Source of the DNA: Capsaspora owczarzaki ATCC 30864 | Taxonomy: Eukaryota; Opisthokonta; Filasterea | Length of the DNA: 64,000 nucleotides | Assembly (NCBI RefSeq): GCF_000151315.2 | Contig: NW_011887296.1 | Span: 431,337 to 495,336 of the forward strand | Direction: 5' to 3' | Shown: piece by piece, positions 22,701-34,200 of the stretch | Layout: each line of letters opens with the position of its first letter | Position numbering within the stretch: position 1 is the first letter of the stretch | Translations under genes and position numbers: made by a program | The notes under the pieces: model-generated | Database searches by the model: none | What the model saw: the letters and a program-made list of their open reading frames with translations, nothing else | What the model was told of the DNA's origin: nothing

Positions 22701-24384
22701 GCCACTTGCGGCTGAGCAGCTGAGGATTGACATTGACAATGATGTTTGGCCGTTCGATGGAGTCGGGAGCCATTGCAATTGGGTTTTGGGCGGAGGCATA
22801 TCGATTGTTTCCGACGTGCGCGTCACCCGCACTAGATGCGTGGGATGTCGCCATCGGCGTAGCAGTCGAGACGTCGCTGTCATCCCAGCCAGACGTTGAC
22901 GGCTTCCACTCCAAAAGTCCCGTACCGGGAGCTCCGCCATCAGAAGGCTTCTTCTGTAAAGGACCTTGGCCCCAGCGACTTGGGGGTGCGGCAGGCTTGG
23001 GTGGCTCGGCGAGCAGCGGCGCAGTGTCGGCGGGCGTTTGGCCCCAGCGAGATGCCAGCCGCGCGGGCTCAGTTGGCGGAGGTGGTGGCGGAGGGAGCTC
23101 TGGCAGTTGCGTTGGTGGTGGTGGCGGCGGGGGTGGTTGCTGTGGTTGTGTCGATAGTAATGGCGGGGGTCGTGATGTTGGTGGGGGCGTAGGAGTTGCC
23201 GGCGTTGGAGCGGGAGCCTGGGTGAGAGGCGCAGCTGCTGTGCCTGTCAGTCTCGCGTATTCTGTTCGCCGTTTAGTCTCTACAAAAAAACAAACCAAAA
23301 ACAACAACCGAATTGAGTGAATGAATGAAGTGTTTGAGTGCGCAACTTATCGGCCTTACCAGAGCCATCCAGCTCGGCTTTGACTGGCTTGCCCATAAAG
23401 GTGCGCCCATCTATCAACGGCAGCAGTCTGGTGCATTCCCGAACGGACGGAAAGACGACACTTGCTATCCCCAGATGCCGTCCGGTCTGCGGATGGTGGT
23501 GTACTTTGGCAGTTTCCACAGAGCCCAGTTTCCGCAGCTCGTCCAAAAGGAAGGACGACTCGACATTGTCGTTCAATTCGCTCAGGAATAAGATGCGATT
23601 TGGGGCATCTCCGACAGAGTGCTCGTCAAACTGTACTCCATGCGAATGCCAGGTCAGAAAATCTGCCCCAATAGGCCGGACAACAACATCCCACCGCTAT
23701 CTGACCTTAAATCGAGGAATTGTCAAATCAAGTGTAGCGGTATACCGTGGCGGCCTGCCACGCCGGGGATCGACAACTGTAACGGGAGTGTTCTGGTTGG
23801 TTTGGAGCAAACAAAACCGAGACTCGAAGTGAACGAAACGATTTTCAATCTCTTTCAGTGTTGCTCCTATCCATCGCGTATTGCATGGACAGATAGATCG
23901 ATTGGCTAATTCCGACGACGACTGACGGCAAGGTGAGTGGAGCGTTCGGTGAGCTCTGCTCAACGGAAATGCAGATCATCAAGCCCGACGCACAACGCCG
24001 CCTGCTGTGGCGACTTCTACTCCGACTCCGACTACTACTACTACTGCTACTGCTACTGCTACTACTACAGCTGCTCAAACACCAGCAGGGGGAACGGTGC
24101 TGTGCAGACCGAGCGATGCTGCTGCTGAACCAGAACCAGCGCGCTCATACTCGAGTGCGCGGACAACCCAAGGACTTCTCCCTTCCCCACCGCCACGTCA
24201 CTCGGGTGCTTACCGTCTTTGGATCAATGCCGTCGAATCGCCGCTCGAGCTGCGCATGTCGGTCGTGCGAGAGACCCGGATCAACCAGCACCTTGAAGTC
24301 CTTTGTCGACGGTTCATTGGCAGCACCGTCTTTCAGTGCGTCCGATCCACGCGCGACCGCATCGTCCTGCGCAGATCCAGACAT
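19767..24384 (-). CDS. SET1: SET1/SETD1-type histone H3 lysine-4 methyltransferase (COMPASS catalytic subunit)
   Basis: Five exons (24214-24384, 23706-23792, 23360-23630, 20107-23279, 19767-19940) give 1,291 residues in frame. The N-terminus follows SETD1: [11 protein letters not shown] and [10 protein letters not shown] in exon 1, TVVDPRR and LTIPRFK in exon 2, then [12 protein letters not shown] and an RRM ([28 protein letters not shown]) in exon 3. A second RRM-like unit (about 352-428, [19 protein letters not shown]) follows. A long Pro/Ser-rich middle leads to the N-SET region with a WIN-type WDR5-binding motif (GSARSEGFY, about 1035). The SET domain is at about 1150-1275: [62 protein letters not shown] post-[16 protein letters not shown] ends the protein. 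The usual NHSC is NHCC here. It methylates H3K4 at active promoters together with WDR5, ASH2 and RBBP5 homologues. Confidence 0.95.
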
Positions 24385-24622
24385 GAGGGGCAACAAGGGA
24401 AGCAGTCAAGCACAGGCGAGCCACGAGTGAAGGTGGGGGGGGGGGAGGAGGCAAGTTCTATTCCAAGGACTCGTTTGTGGCGCTGAAAAAATTAAAAACA
24501 AGAAAAAAAAAAAAAAAAAAAAAAGAGTGGCGCCAAAATTCTCGTCTGAGTGTTTGTCTCTCTCTATCTATCTATCTATCTTTCTCCGCATCCGAGTCAT
24601 TTCGTTATTTAGCCGAAGAAAC

Positions 24623-24958
24623 ATGAGGCACAGAGCAGAGTCTTTCCAAAAACGGGCGCTGTCGTTGCTGTTTTTGTTTGTGATTTGTTTCTTCGCTTTC
24701 TTTTCCATGAGCACTTTGACCATCTCGCATCCATGCGACCGCCCTTGTGCTTCACTTCAACTGCCAGAAACCGACAACGGAGGTGCTCAAGGCGTACGCT
24801 GCTCGCACCAAGTAAACGGCGTCTCTGGAATTTGTGTTGTACAACTGAGTACACTGAGGAGTACCGCTCCTCTTATGTGTGTGCCGAGCAAACGTGTTCT
24901 GAACAGTATCGTTTTGTGGTCTGCTGTGCTCGCGAAATTGCACTTTCACTGTTTTTGA
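24623..24958 (+). CDS. Hypothetical 111-residue Cys-containing secretory-like ORF (doubtful)
   Basis: ATG-initiated frame of 111 codons. The first 30 residues are a basic start followed by a hydrophobic stretch (LSLLFLFVICFFAFF) that would score as a signal peptide or anchor. The remainder has six or more cysteines and no family I recognise. An AATAAA at 24990 lies 32 bp after the stop. Against it, the frame sits in a divergent promoter region and overlaps open frames on the other strand, so it may be chance. Listed as a candidate only. Confidence 0.2.
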   Translation: MRHRAESFQKRALSLLFLFVICFFAFFSMSTLTISHPCDRPCASLQLPETDNGGAQGVRCSHQVNGVSGICVVQLSTLRSTAPLMCVPSKRVLNSIVLWSAVLAKLHFHCF

Positions 24959-24989
24959 CCCATGTCACGCTGTGATCGAGTGATCTTTC

Positions 24990-24995
24990 AATAAA
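24990..24995 (+). promoter_or_regulatory. AATAAA polyadenylation-type hexamer
   Basis: Canonical hexamer 32 bp after the stop of the doubtful ORF at 24623 and 130 bp before the TIM9 start. It would support a short transcript ending here, but single AATAAA matches are common in A/T-rich spacers. Confidence 0.3.
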
Positions 24996-25124
24996 GCTGC
25001 TTTCGGCTCTCTTAAGGCTTTTTGAAAATGAAACCCTTTTGGATGCTCGTGCCTTGTTCCACAGCTTATCTCTGAATTCACTCGTTTTTTTTTTCTTCTT
25101 CTTCTGTCGTACGATTGTCATACA

Positions 25125-26077
25125 ATGGACTTTTCTGGCCTCAGCCCAAGCGATCAAGCCTACATGGCTCAAGTGCTCGAGCGCAAGCAGGTGCGTCGTC
25201 GTCCACCTCGCCTTTGTTTCTATTTCCAACAAACGGGAGTTGTTATAACGAAATGCGCTGTTGGTGGTCGATCGGGAAGGCGAGATTGACTGCGATAGGG
25301 CGAGCAGCGAAAAAGGTCCTCATGCATTGCCAAGAGAGCGAGTGCTTGTAGCCATGCATCGCCACGCTTCCTCACTGTGCCCGCTGCTGGGCACGCCCTT
25401 TGGTATCTCACAACCAACATCTGACCGTGTCTCAAGCATCACTACGCAAATCCACGACAGCCGCAAGCTCGGCAGTCCTCATGGAGCCCCTCCAATCGAG
25501 CGTTGCGCGGTCGCCTCGTGCGCCGCCTCAAACGACCGCGACTATCGATCGTCTACTCTTGCGCAGCAATTCGATAGCAATGGCATCGGGGTTGGATGCA
25601 AAAAAAAGGGTTGGAATCGGGGGAACTAGGCGAATACGACCAACATCCCTCCCGTCCACTCCCTGTGCTGGACCGTCTTGCACTCACTTGGCGCGCATCG
25701 GCTGTGAACTTCAAATTGTAGATGCAAGATTTTGTGCGCATGTACAACCACTTGTCCGAGCGCTGCTTTTCAGACTGCGTGAACGACTTTACGTCGCGAA
25801 CCACCACCACCAAAGAGGTATGTTTTGAGAGGCCGGTCTTCCGTCGGTCCGCTGATGGTGTTCCTGTGGTTGCTCCATGCTAACCAAGTGTATATCGAAC
25901 TTGCATGCATGTCTGTGCATTTCTCCCGGACTTGGATACCGAGCGCAGCAAGGATGCGTCGGACGTTGTGTGCAAAAGTTTGTGCAACTTTCCCAGCGCG
26001 TCGGCCAACGTTTTAGTGAACAGCAAGCACTGCAAGCAGAACAACAAGCTGCCGCTGCCGCCGCTGGAACCCGCTAA
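25125..26077 (+). CDS. TIM9: Mitochondrial intermembrane-space chaperone TIM9
   Basis: Small Tim protein that pairs with Tim10 in a hexamer escorting hydrophobic precursors across the intermembrane space to TIM22 or the sorting machinery. Three exons: 25125-25190, 25722-25817 and 25949-26077, phase 0 throughout, 96 residues (human TIM9 is 89). The twin CX3C signature is present as CFSDC (exon 2) and CVGRC (exon 3). Surrounding residues match Tim9: [42 protein letters not shown]. The tail is Gln/Ala-rich. There is no cleavable presequence, as expected for Mia40-dependent import. Confidence 0.95.
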
Positions 26078-26423
26078 GCAGCACAGGCGGCGGGTGTCAT
26101 TGGATTGTATGATTTGTTTGCAGACAACCTTTTTTTCTTTTGTTGTTTTCTGTTCTTTGTTGTCGCATTCACCATCATTCATGCCTCCCTCCGTAGCAAG
26201 GGGATGTGCACTGTGGCACACTCAACCGAAAAACCCCCAAATCCAACAAGTTTCAAACAAAGTTAGAAATCACAAGGTGGAATTGAGTAGAAAACACTGG
26301 TACACGCACATAAGAACATCCAATACAAGCCATGAAGAAAACAAACACACAAGATAAAAAAACCAGAATTGCAGAGGCGGCAGCATCAGCATCAGCAGGA
26401 CCGCCTATTGACGGTTTGATTGC
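26078..26423. other. Convergent spacer between TIM9 and ribonuclease kappa
   Basis: 346 bp between two stop codons facing each other, holding both 3' UTRs. A/C-rich near 26230-26350. No gene seen. Confidence 0.6.
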
Positions 26424-26950
26424 TCAAGCCTCGGAATCCATCGCGTACTGGTGGGCAGGCGCTGCGGGGCGGTTCTGGTTGAGCTTTCGCTGGCAGAGGG
26501 AAAGCAGGAGTGTTCCGGCGTAAATGCCAGCAGCGATAAAGCAGTTGGTTCCAGTTTTAGATGAGTCGTCGGTATCCTCGAACAGCGAGACGGTCTTGAC
26601 CTTGAACAGGATGCCAAGGACGATCTGGCAAAAGGAAAACAAGCGAATGCAATGAGTATGTAATGCTTTGATAAACTTGGATCGATTCCCCGATGGTCCG
26701 AGTGTTGAAAATCGTTATGGACATGCTGAGACATGCAGGAGTAGACTTTGACCATCCTTTGCATTGCATTGGAGCTGGAACGTTCAATCGTGCAACTCCT
26801 CTCTCTGACCCTGCCGTTGCGCCATTTCCAGCTTCACTCATGTTGCCGCGCACAGTCGTTGACTACGAAGCGAGAGAGGGAGAGAGGGAGAGAGGGAGAG
26901 AGGGAGAGAGAGAGGGGAGGGCAAACACAAACACAAGCGAGTGCTCCACC

Positions 26951-26987
<37 letters not shown>

Positions 26988-27249
26988 ATTGGGGAAAAGC
27001 TCAAGTCACAAGTTTTTTTTTTTTTTTTTGTTTTTGACTGGGGAACCATTGAAGCAAAGGAAAGGTGTGCAGCTCGAGCTGTGCGAGTTTCAGAGACGCC
27101 AAAAGGGGAGCTAGTGCGGCCATGTGCAGTGCCTGCAGAGTTGAGCACGGCAGCCTGTTCGACGGACCGGCCGTGGTGTGCCAGCGGGAGGACAGCGAGC
27201 AGCACGAGTCCGAAAAAAAAAAAAAAAAAAAAAAAAAAACTTGGTTCGA

Positions 27250-27295
<46 letters not shown>

Positions 27296-27914
27296 CCCGG
27301 TTGAAAGGCCGTTGGTCGGGACTGACTTGCCGAGAGCAGCGACACGCGCTGTGCGCATGTAGAAGATCCGTAGCACGCAGCGGACTGACAGACCCACCAT
27401 TCCAATGCGGTTGGCCGCGAGGGGAAGCAGCGCAATGAAACTGGTCTTTTTTTTTTTTTTTTTTTTTCCCCCTTTCCTTCATTTTTCCTTCCTCCTGCTT
27501 CTTCCCCCAACATCGCAGCTCGCCATCACCGCCAAGCACTCTGCTTCATGAGCTGATGCGCAAGGTGCACTGTGCTAAAAAAAAAAACGAGACGCGTCCA
27601 CCGCGGTGCCGCACAACAAGACGACGAGAAATCACAATGATCGAAGCTCCACGCGAGCCAAAAAGCAGTTTCCACTTTCCCCCGTCCAGCAGCAGTGCTT
27701 TGATCCCAGGGAGGGGGGGGGGGTCCACTGGGTGGTGGACTGGCTGGGCAGAGGTCAGGGAGCCTCAATGGGTGGACGCGCCCGCCAAACTGGAGTCGCA
27801 AAAACTCACCAGCATGAGAATACCCCAAATGCTAAACACCATGCAGCAGGACGAGCACTTTGGCCCGCAGAAGCGGATGGAGAGCTGAAACTTCTTCTTC
27901 TCTGGCGGTGCCAT
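26424..27914 (-). CDS. RNASEK: Ribonuclease kappa (RNASEK), V-ATPase-associated membrane protein
   Basis: Two exons, 27810-27914 (35 codons) and 26424-26624 (66 codons plus stop), phase 0, 101 residues (human is about 98). Matches RNASEK throughout: FCGPKCSSCCMVFSIWGILML in the first exon (human has a CGPKLAACGIVLSAWG-type block), then IVLGILFKVKTVSLFED, TNCFIAAGIYAGTLLLSLCQ and RLNQNR. Two membrane segments are evident. The family is described as an endoribonuclease and as an accessory subunit of the V-ATPase needed for endosomal acidification. The 1,185-bp intron 26625-27809 carries some of the longest homopolymers in the window. Confidence 0.94.
26872..27294. repeat. Cluster of simple repeats in the RNASEK intron
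   Basis: A GAGAGGGA-type purine repeat (26872-26918) is followed by poly-A runs of 34 (26952-26985), 27 (27213-27239) and 42 bases (27253-27294), with a T run at 27012-27029 between them. On the gene's sense strand the A runs are T tracts. Confidence 0.92.
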
Positions 27915-28285
27915 TGTCGAAATGAGAGCAAAAATAAAAATAAGATGGACTGGTTTTTTTTGAGAGAAAACCGTGGCAGAGAAAACCGTGGCAGGGGAGA
28001 CAAAGTGAGGCGCAGGGTTACGAGCAGAGAGAGAGGATGAATTTGAATCGGAGCAAGTTGAATTCAGCTGTCGAGTGACAACTACGCTTGCCGTGGTCTA
28101 TGAGCTGTTCCGGGATAACTCCAGGTTTATTTTCACCACCCAGCACCAAACCCAACATCTGCAGGGGGTCTGTCTTTCGGAAGAGCAGAGCTGCTGCAGT
28201 CTTTGAAATTTGTGTGCACCAGATTCATTGAATCAAGCCTCCCCCCACCTCTTTCGTCCCTCGCCATCTCTCCTCAGCTCGCCTC
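27915..28285. other. Divergent promoter region between RNASEK and NDUFAF1
   Basis: 371 bp between start codons on opposite strands. It contains a direct repeat of about 14 bases, GAGAAAACCGTGGCAG-like, at 27962-27994. No exon seen. Confidence 0.6.
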
Positions 28286-29241
28286 ATGCATCGCGTAGCG
28301 CGCCCGTCCGCTGTAGGAGCAGCCGCCAACTTTGTCAAAGGCGCGTTCGGATCGCTCAAGCCAATGGCGCCGCAGCCTCGACAGCAGATGCTCTACGACT
28401 TTTCACAGCCACGCGATCGCGCCGAGTGGAGCGTCACGTCCGACGCGGCGTTTGGTGGATTTAGTCGTGCGAATCTCGATGCCACAACCGACAGCTCGGC
28501 CATCCGCTTCGACGGCGTGCTCTCGCAGGCCAAGCCGCAAGGGTCAAAGCTGGTTCGGAGCGGCTTTGCCGCCATCCGCTCCAAGCGATATCCACGGACG
28601 CCACTCGCGCCTTACACGATGAATCTGGAAGCCTTTGATACTGTCGAGCTCATTTTGAGAGGCGACGGCCGCACCTACATTTCCAATCTCTCAACGGACT
28701 CGGTTCAAGAACACGATGTGTACCAGTCATTTGTGTACACCCGAGGTGGACCCGAATGGGAGCGCATCCTGGTAAGATTTGCATTTTCAGTGTTTACAAG
28801 AGGCGATGTGTGTGTGTGTGTGTGGGGGGCCGGTTGGAGGTGGAACGTGGAGGTGCAGTAGATTGTTGAATTGGACCACGTCTGAGCAGCGTAGCTCTTC
28901 GTCTTGCAGCACTAACTGTTGCCGCTTTGCTGCTTGCAATCACTAAACCACACATCTCACGCACACAGCTCCCGTTTGCTCGTTATCTGTTGACCTACCA
29001 CGGCTATGTGCAAGAGGATCAGCCAGTATTCAACAAGCGCGCGATTCGGACGTTTGGCTTTTCGCTCGCCGATGGGGTGGAAGGCCCCTTTGCCCTCGAG
29101 ATTAAGAGCATTCGCGTTCTCAACACTGACAACGACGATGTCGCTCCAGATAACTATCCCGATTCAACTCCAACAGACAATTCCGCCGCTCCACCAGCAA
29201 AAACTCGACCAACCCCCGACGACCACCCTCGTAGCGCATAA
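28286..29241 (+). CDS. NDUFAF1: Complex I assembly factor NDUFAF1/CIA30
   Basis: Mitochondrial assembly factor for the membrane arm of complex I. Two exons, 28286-28771 and 28969-29241, phase 0, 252 residues. The N-terminus (MHRVARPSAVGAAANFVKGA) is basic and free of acidic residues, typical of a matrix presequence. The CIA30 beta-sandwich follows: YDFSQPRDRAEWSVTSDAAF, GGFSRANLD, FDTVELILRGDGRTYISNL, YQSFVYTRGG, LPFARYLLTYHGYVQ, and FGFSLADGVEGPFALEIKSI near the C-terminus, nearly the same as animal NDUFAF1. The tail is acidic and Pro-rich. The intron carries a TG repeat. Confidence 0.94.
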
Positions 29242-30977
29242 CGCATGCATGCGCTTTGACAACCTGAAAGTATTGGTGAAGTTGATTTCTGTTGTAGGGG
29301 AGCCTCAATCAAGGCTTTATGGCAGCAGATGGTGGTTGTGGTTGCCGCCATTTTTGTTTTCCTGATGCTCGATGCTTGTTGTTGTTTTGCGACTCTGTCT
29401 ATGACTAAACTTTTTTCCAAGAGCAGCTCTTTTGCGTGTCCCGTTGAGTCAGCATTGCTGCCACCGAAAGTCCCGTTTTTTTTTTTATTATCGTTCTTGA
29501 TGCGACGAAATAATCAACTCGGATGTGTCGTACTTCCCTCACGGCTGCTCCCTTGTCGGCAAGCTCTCGTACAGTGTGCAGCAGAACAATCAGACCTCGG
29601 CGCGTTGTACTGCATGGAATTTCCACGAGATAACGAGCTTCGACGCAGATTTCGTCCTCCAAACCAATCACTTGCCGGAGCACGCGTCCAGTGCACTGTA
29701 ATAATTCGCGCAACGAATGAGGGCGTCGACGACCATGCATTTGTTGAATAGTGTTGAGCAGTCTGACTGTGTTTGTTCGGTTCGGCAGAGAAAATGCTTG
29801 ACGCAAGTGTTTGCTTTTTTTGTATTTCCTCCGTGGAGCGGTTTGTCGCAGTCCCTCGGGAGTGGGTTTTTTTTTGCCTGATGCAACGGTGTGTGACATG
29901 AGCTCGTTGTGTCAAGTGACCAGAGAGCGCGAGAGAGGGATTGCGAGAAATGCAAATGGCATTCTCCAGAGACATCGCAAATTCGCAGGAATCTGACGAG
30001 CCAAACCCGTGCCGCCCAAATCTGGGCAGCGAATTGCATTTTTGGGAAGGGGTGATCTACGAACGACGACCTGATTTATTCTGAATCTATGTTTCGTCAC
30101 CACACGGGAGCAAATGGCCTATGTAATACTCGACTTGCATCTGGCATTTTCCGTGAACACTTTGCTCGGTGCCCTTAAGATGCGGGTTTGGCGCCAAAAC
30201 CAAAACAAAAGAACAAAAAGAAGGAAAAAAAAAGAAAAAAAAAAAAGGAACAGACGAAGCAAGAAAAGCGCTCGCTACTGTTCCCTCCAAAAGTCAACTC
30301 ACTAAGCCAGCATGCTGTTACATCGAAGCTCGGTGTTCTTAGTCCGATAGTAATTTCGATGTCACCCGGCGAAATCCTCACCGAACAGGGCCGTCATAAC
30401 CATTCTTATTCTTTTTTTCGTTTCTTTTTCCATCTTTTTTTTTTTTTTTTTTTTTTTGCAACACCTTCGTTGTCTTCGTTTTCGCCGCCATCCCTCTCTC
30501 TTGTTCTTGCGTACGTTCCGGACGTCGTCCCCGTGTTGAATTTTACTTGTGCCTTGTTGCTGCACCTCGAAGACGGGCGTGGAAGACGCGAGTTTACAGC
30601 GGAAATACAGAAAAGAACAAAGAAAAAAAAAAAAGAAGAAAAAACCAAACCCTCCATCTTTTCGAGCTGCTCTCGTCGGAGCATCGCCTGATCGTCTGGT
30701 CGCTCTTGTTGAAGCCTGCACCTGCTGCTTTCGCTTTTATGATGACTTGCGCTGTCTGCGCCACTTCCCCCCGACTCCCACTCCCACTCCCACGCGCCTT
30801 CCCTACTCCCGGCCTTCCTTGAGCCTTTCGCACCATGATTTCACATGGCCGGATGCGATTTTTTTTTTTGAATTCCATCTCACTCTCTGCTTTCTCTGCG
30901 CGTCGAACGCAGGTCGTTCCACAGTCCTCCCACTTGGCAGTTATCAGGCTTTTTGTGATACTTCCCTCGAGGCTTCG
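29242..30977. other. Long spacer upstream of the adhesion GPCR
   Basis: 1,736 bp. It should hold the NDUFAF1 3' UTR and the GPCR promoter and 5' UTR. The frame of the GPCR first exon stays open upstream to about 30549, but no better start was found. Open frames of 120-165 codons on both strands show no family resemblance. No tRNA or snRNA pattern was recognised by eye. Confidence 0.55.
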
Positions 30978-31220
30978 ATGACTGGCGCGCAACTGGAGCG
31001 AGGTGGCAGTCCAACGAAGGCGCCGCCGCGCCTGACCGCTCACCCTCGCGGTTCTCGGCTGCTAACTCTTCGGGCCGCTTTCTCATCTGTTCTGCTGCTG
31101 CTGCTCGGTTTCCTCGCAATCTCTGCCGTTGGTACTAGCACTGGAGGGGTAAGTTCATGACCGTACCTTGATGGGAGAAGCCAGGCGCGAGCGGGGAGTT
31201 TGATTCCACTTTCCTCGCCT

Positions 31221-31272
<52 letters not shown>

Positions 31273-34200
31273 GAAAGATTTGGAAGCATTCATCACATTT
31301 GTGATTTTCGTTTCGGCGAACAAGCACTCACTTTCACAACCCATCATGCAATTTTGTACCTTGAATTATTGAACCATTTTGTCGCGCGATCGACTTGGCT
31401 TTGGCTGCACTCTCGATGCACAGAACCGTGAGTAACCCGAGCTTGCATCGTGATGCTAATGATAACGCTATCAATCGCGTCTCCCTTTTGACTCACTTCC
31501 CTTTCCCCCTCCCCCCGCCTCCCACAAACCATCTACAGCTCAACCCATCTTTCTGGACTCAATTTCATACACGACCTTGACGACGGATTGCAACTATCTC
31601 GACCAGTACTTTTACGGCACTCAACTCATCCACAAGAGCCGGCTCGACATTTGTGGCAACACGTTCACGGAAACGCTGTTCTACCACACCGAATGCTATG
31701 GAGCGCCAGTCTTTTCGCTGAAGACGTCTGGATACATTTATCAGACGGGCTTTGAGCTGGATGCCGGCAACTTCCAACTTGCTTTGAGCAGCCTGACAGT
31801 GAACGCCAGCTCGGCAGCTGGATTGCGTGCTGTCCAAGACTATTGCAACGTTTCTAGCGGCTACAAGCAAGTCGTCGATGTTTCCACCACGGGTTGCCCA
31901 GGTCTCGGTATTGCACCGCTTTCAGACTGCCCCATGAGGTTTGTGTCAATCTCCTCGTACGACGTAGCCACCGTCAGCCACTTGCTCCTGTCGGCCGAGC
32001 CCTTTGTTCTCGCGTCTTGCTCCCTGCCATACACGAGCTCTTCGGTTCATGGACGCGAGGCTTACACCTCGAATTATGACGTCTGCCCCTATCCGAGCGA
32101 TGGACCGTTCAACGTCTTCAAATCAATGGCCTCGTTGAAGTACGCTACTGAGGGCGATGCCGTATCTGCAACTATTCGACGTTGGTCTGGTCCTGTGGAC
32201 ATCCCGTTCGAGATCAACTGCACCGTCTCGGAGGAGGAGACCACTGCGGCTCCCGGCGACTATGTTGTTCTTTCGAGCCTCGTTCTGTCGTTTGGCAGCG
32301 GTGTTCTGTCTCAGGATGTCTCTGTGAGCTTTCCGCAAAATGCCGCCCCAGCCATGACCCGTAAATTGGTTCTTGAGTGCGCGAGCTCAGCCGCAACTGT
32401 GCATGCAGCCTCTGGGTCCTCTGAGCGCATCGAAATTGTTCTCTTCGACGATGATACCGATCTCTTCTCCTTTGCTACACCGTCGGTCAACAGTTACCCC
32501 GACCGGGCTGGATCCGTCCTTGTGGAGCGCACGCCAGCCTCGCCTGAAAGCGGCACTGTTCAGTACTACTTTGTGCTGGATGACATTGCTCCGGAGGACT
32601 TTTCCGACTCGTTCCCGCTTTCTGGCGAGATTGAGTTTGGCCCGGGACAAGAGTCATTCCTATTTGAGCTGCCGATGCCGGCGTATAACTTTGACGCACA
32701 TGCGCCCTACATTTACTCGATGCACCTCAATGCATCGGCGAACTCGGTTGGAACGCATTCTGTCCTCGAGGTATCGGTTGGTGGCGCCTATGATCCTGGC
32801 ACGCCCTACTTCCAGAACGTGGACCACCCACTCGTGCTTGGAGAGACAATTTACATCTCCAGCAGTTTCGACTCTGAGTTTAGCTTCTTTCAACCTTTTA
32901 CCTGCAAGTGGCGTCTCTCGGACGACTCCTGGACTGGCGCGCCTGCCTCTGAAACGTTCGAAGTCGTCAGCGGCATCTTCAGCTGGGAATACTCGTACAG
33001 CTCGCCTGCTGTGACATTGGTCGTTCTCCCAGCTGAAACTACTCTCTCGAAGCATTTCCAGCTAGTGCCGTTTGACTGCCTGGGCAGTTCTGTGAGCGAC
33101 GGGTCCGACGGCGTCCAAGTTGCCATCCAATATCAAGGCCTCGTGCCTTCCATTCGGCTGCTCGCTGACAACTACCAAGCATCCGTCTGGGAAGGAAGCA
33201 TCCAGGTGAATGTGGCGCTGTCCTCGGCACTTGAGGAGGATGCCACATTCCCTTGGGAAATTGTGCCTGACACAGCAGTGGCCGACGAGGATTACTCGCC
33301 TGCGAATGGCCTCATCCTTTTCAGTGCTGGATCAACTGAGGCGACTGTCGAGATCACCCTGCCACCCAACAGCTCCCCGTCGTATGGGAAGAGCTTCACC
33401 TTCCGGCTGATGACCGAGGACCCTTCGTTTGCTGTTGTTGCCATCGATCTTCCGAACGCCATGCTGGTCGAAATCTACGCGCACGATAATCCTGACGGCG
33501 AGTTTACGTTTTCCAACGTCACAGCCCAAACGATTCCGGAGGGCCAGTCATGGTCAGTCGAGCTGGTGCGTTCGGTCAACTGGACCCTTCCTGTCGAAAT
33601 CGTGTTGGACGATCATTTCCACGAGCGCCGCAAAGACTCCACTTCTGCCTCTACTACGCGGTCCAACCGTGGTCCTCGGTCAACCCGCAACGTGCCGCAG
33701 CCTGGTCGAGCGTCACGTCCAAATGGTGAACTCGAACCGACGCTTGGTCGCAAAGCATCCTTGAGAACTCGCCGTGATCGTGACGTTGTCGAAGAAGACG
33801 CTCGTCTGCAGCTGAGCCCAAACCCTGTGGTCTTTCTGCCAGGCGAAACGACAAAGACGATCACAATCACTGCGCTCGACGATGACCGGCCCGAGTGGGA
33901 CGAATACTACCCTGTCTACATGCAAACGTTCTCAATCGACACGGTAGGGGCGGCTGCCTCACCCGAGCAGGAAATTCTGGTCCTCGTGCCCGAGAATGAC
34001 GACCCCCACGGCACATTCACGATTGAGCAAGGTGTCTCAACTCCAGTCGGAACGTTCCTTGCGATCAACCTGCACCGAGACGGCCAAATGCCCTCAAACG
34101 GAGTCGGCTACAATGTCTACTATGAGATTATTCCAATGACTGCACTGCCTGGTGTGGACTACCTCGTGCCGGAGAATAATTATACGGTCTTTGACGGAAA

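Larger units (their letters stand above)
24385..25124. other. Divergent spacer between SET1 and TIM9
   Basis: 740 bp between opposite start codons. It contains a G run and an A run at about 24437-24525, a CTAT microsatellite at 24560-24580, and a doubtful 111-codon open frame at 24623-24958, listed separately. I see no other supported gene. Confidence 0.6.

Noticed and set aside
23697-23963. SET1 start placed at a TTG with read-through into the first intron
   Set aside because: The upstream exon 24214-24384 has an ATG and the SETD1-type VDPGL and RRFDG motifs, and joins in phase at AACCAG|AACACT.
29405-29975. Minus-strand frames of 150-165 codons in the spacer before the GPCR
   Set aside because: No family resemblance, no splice context and composition typical of chance open frames in this spacer.
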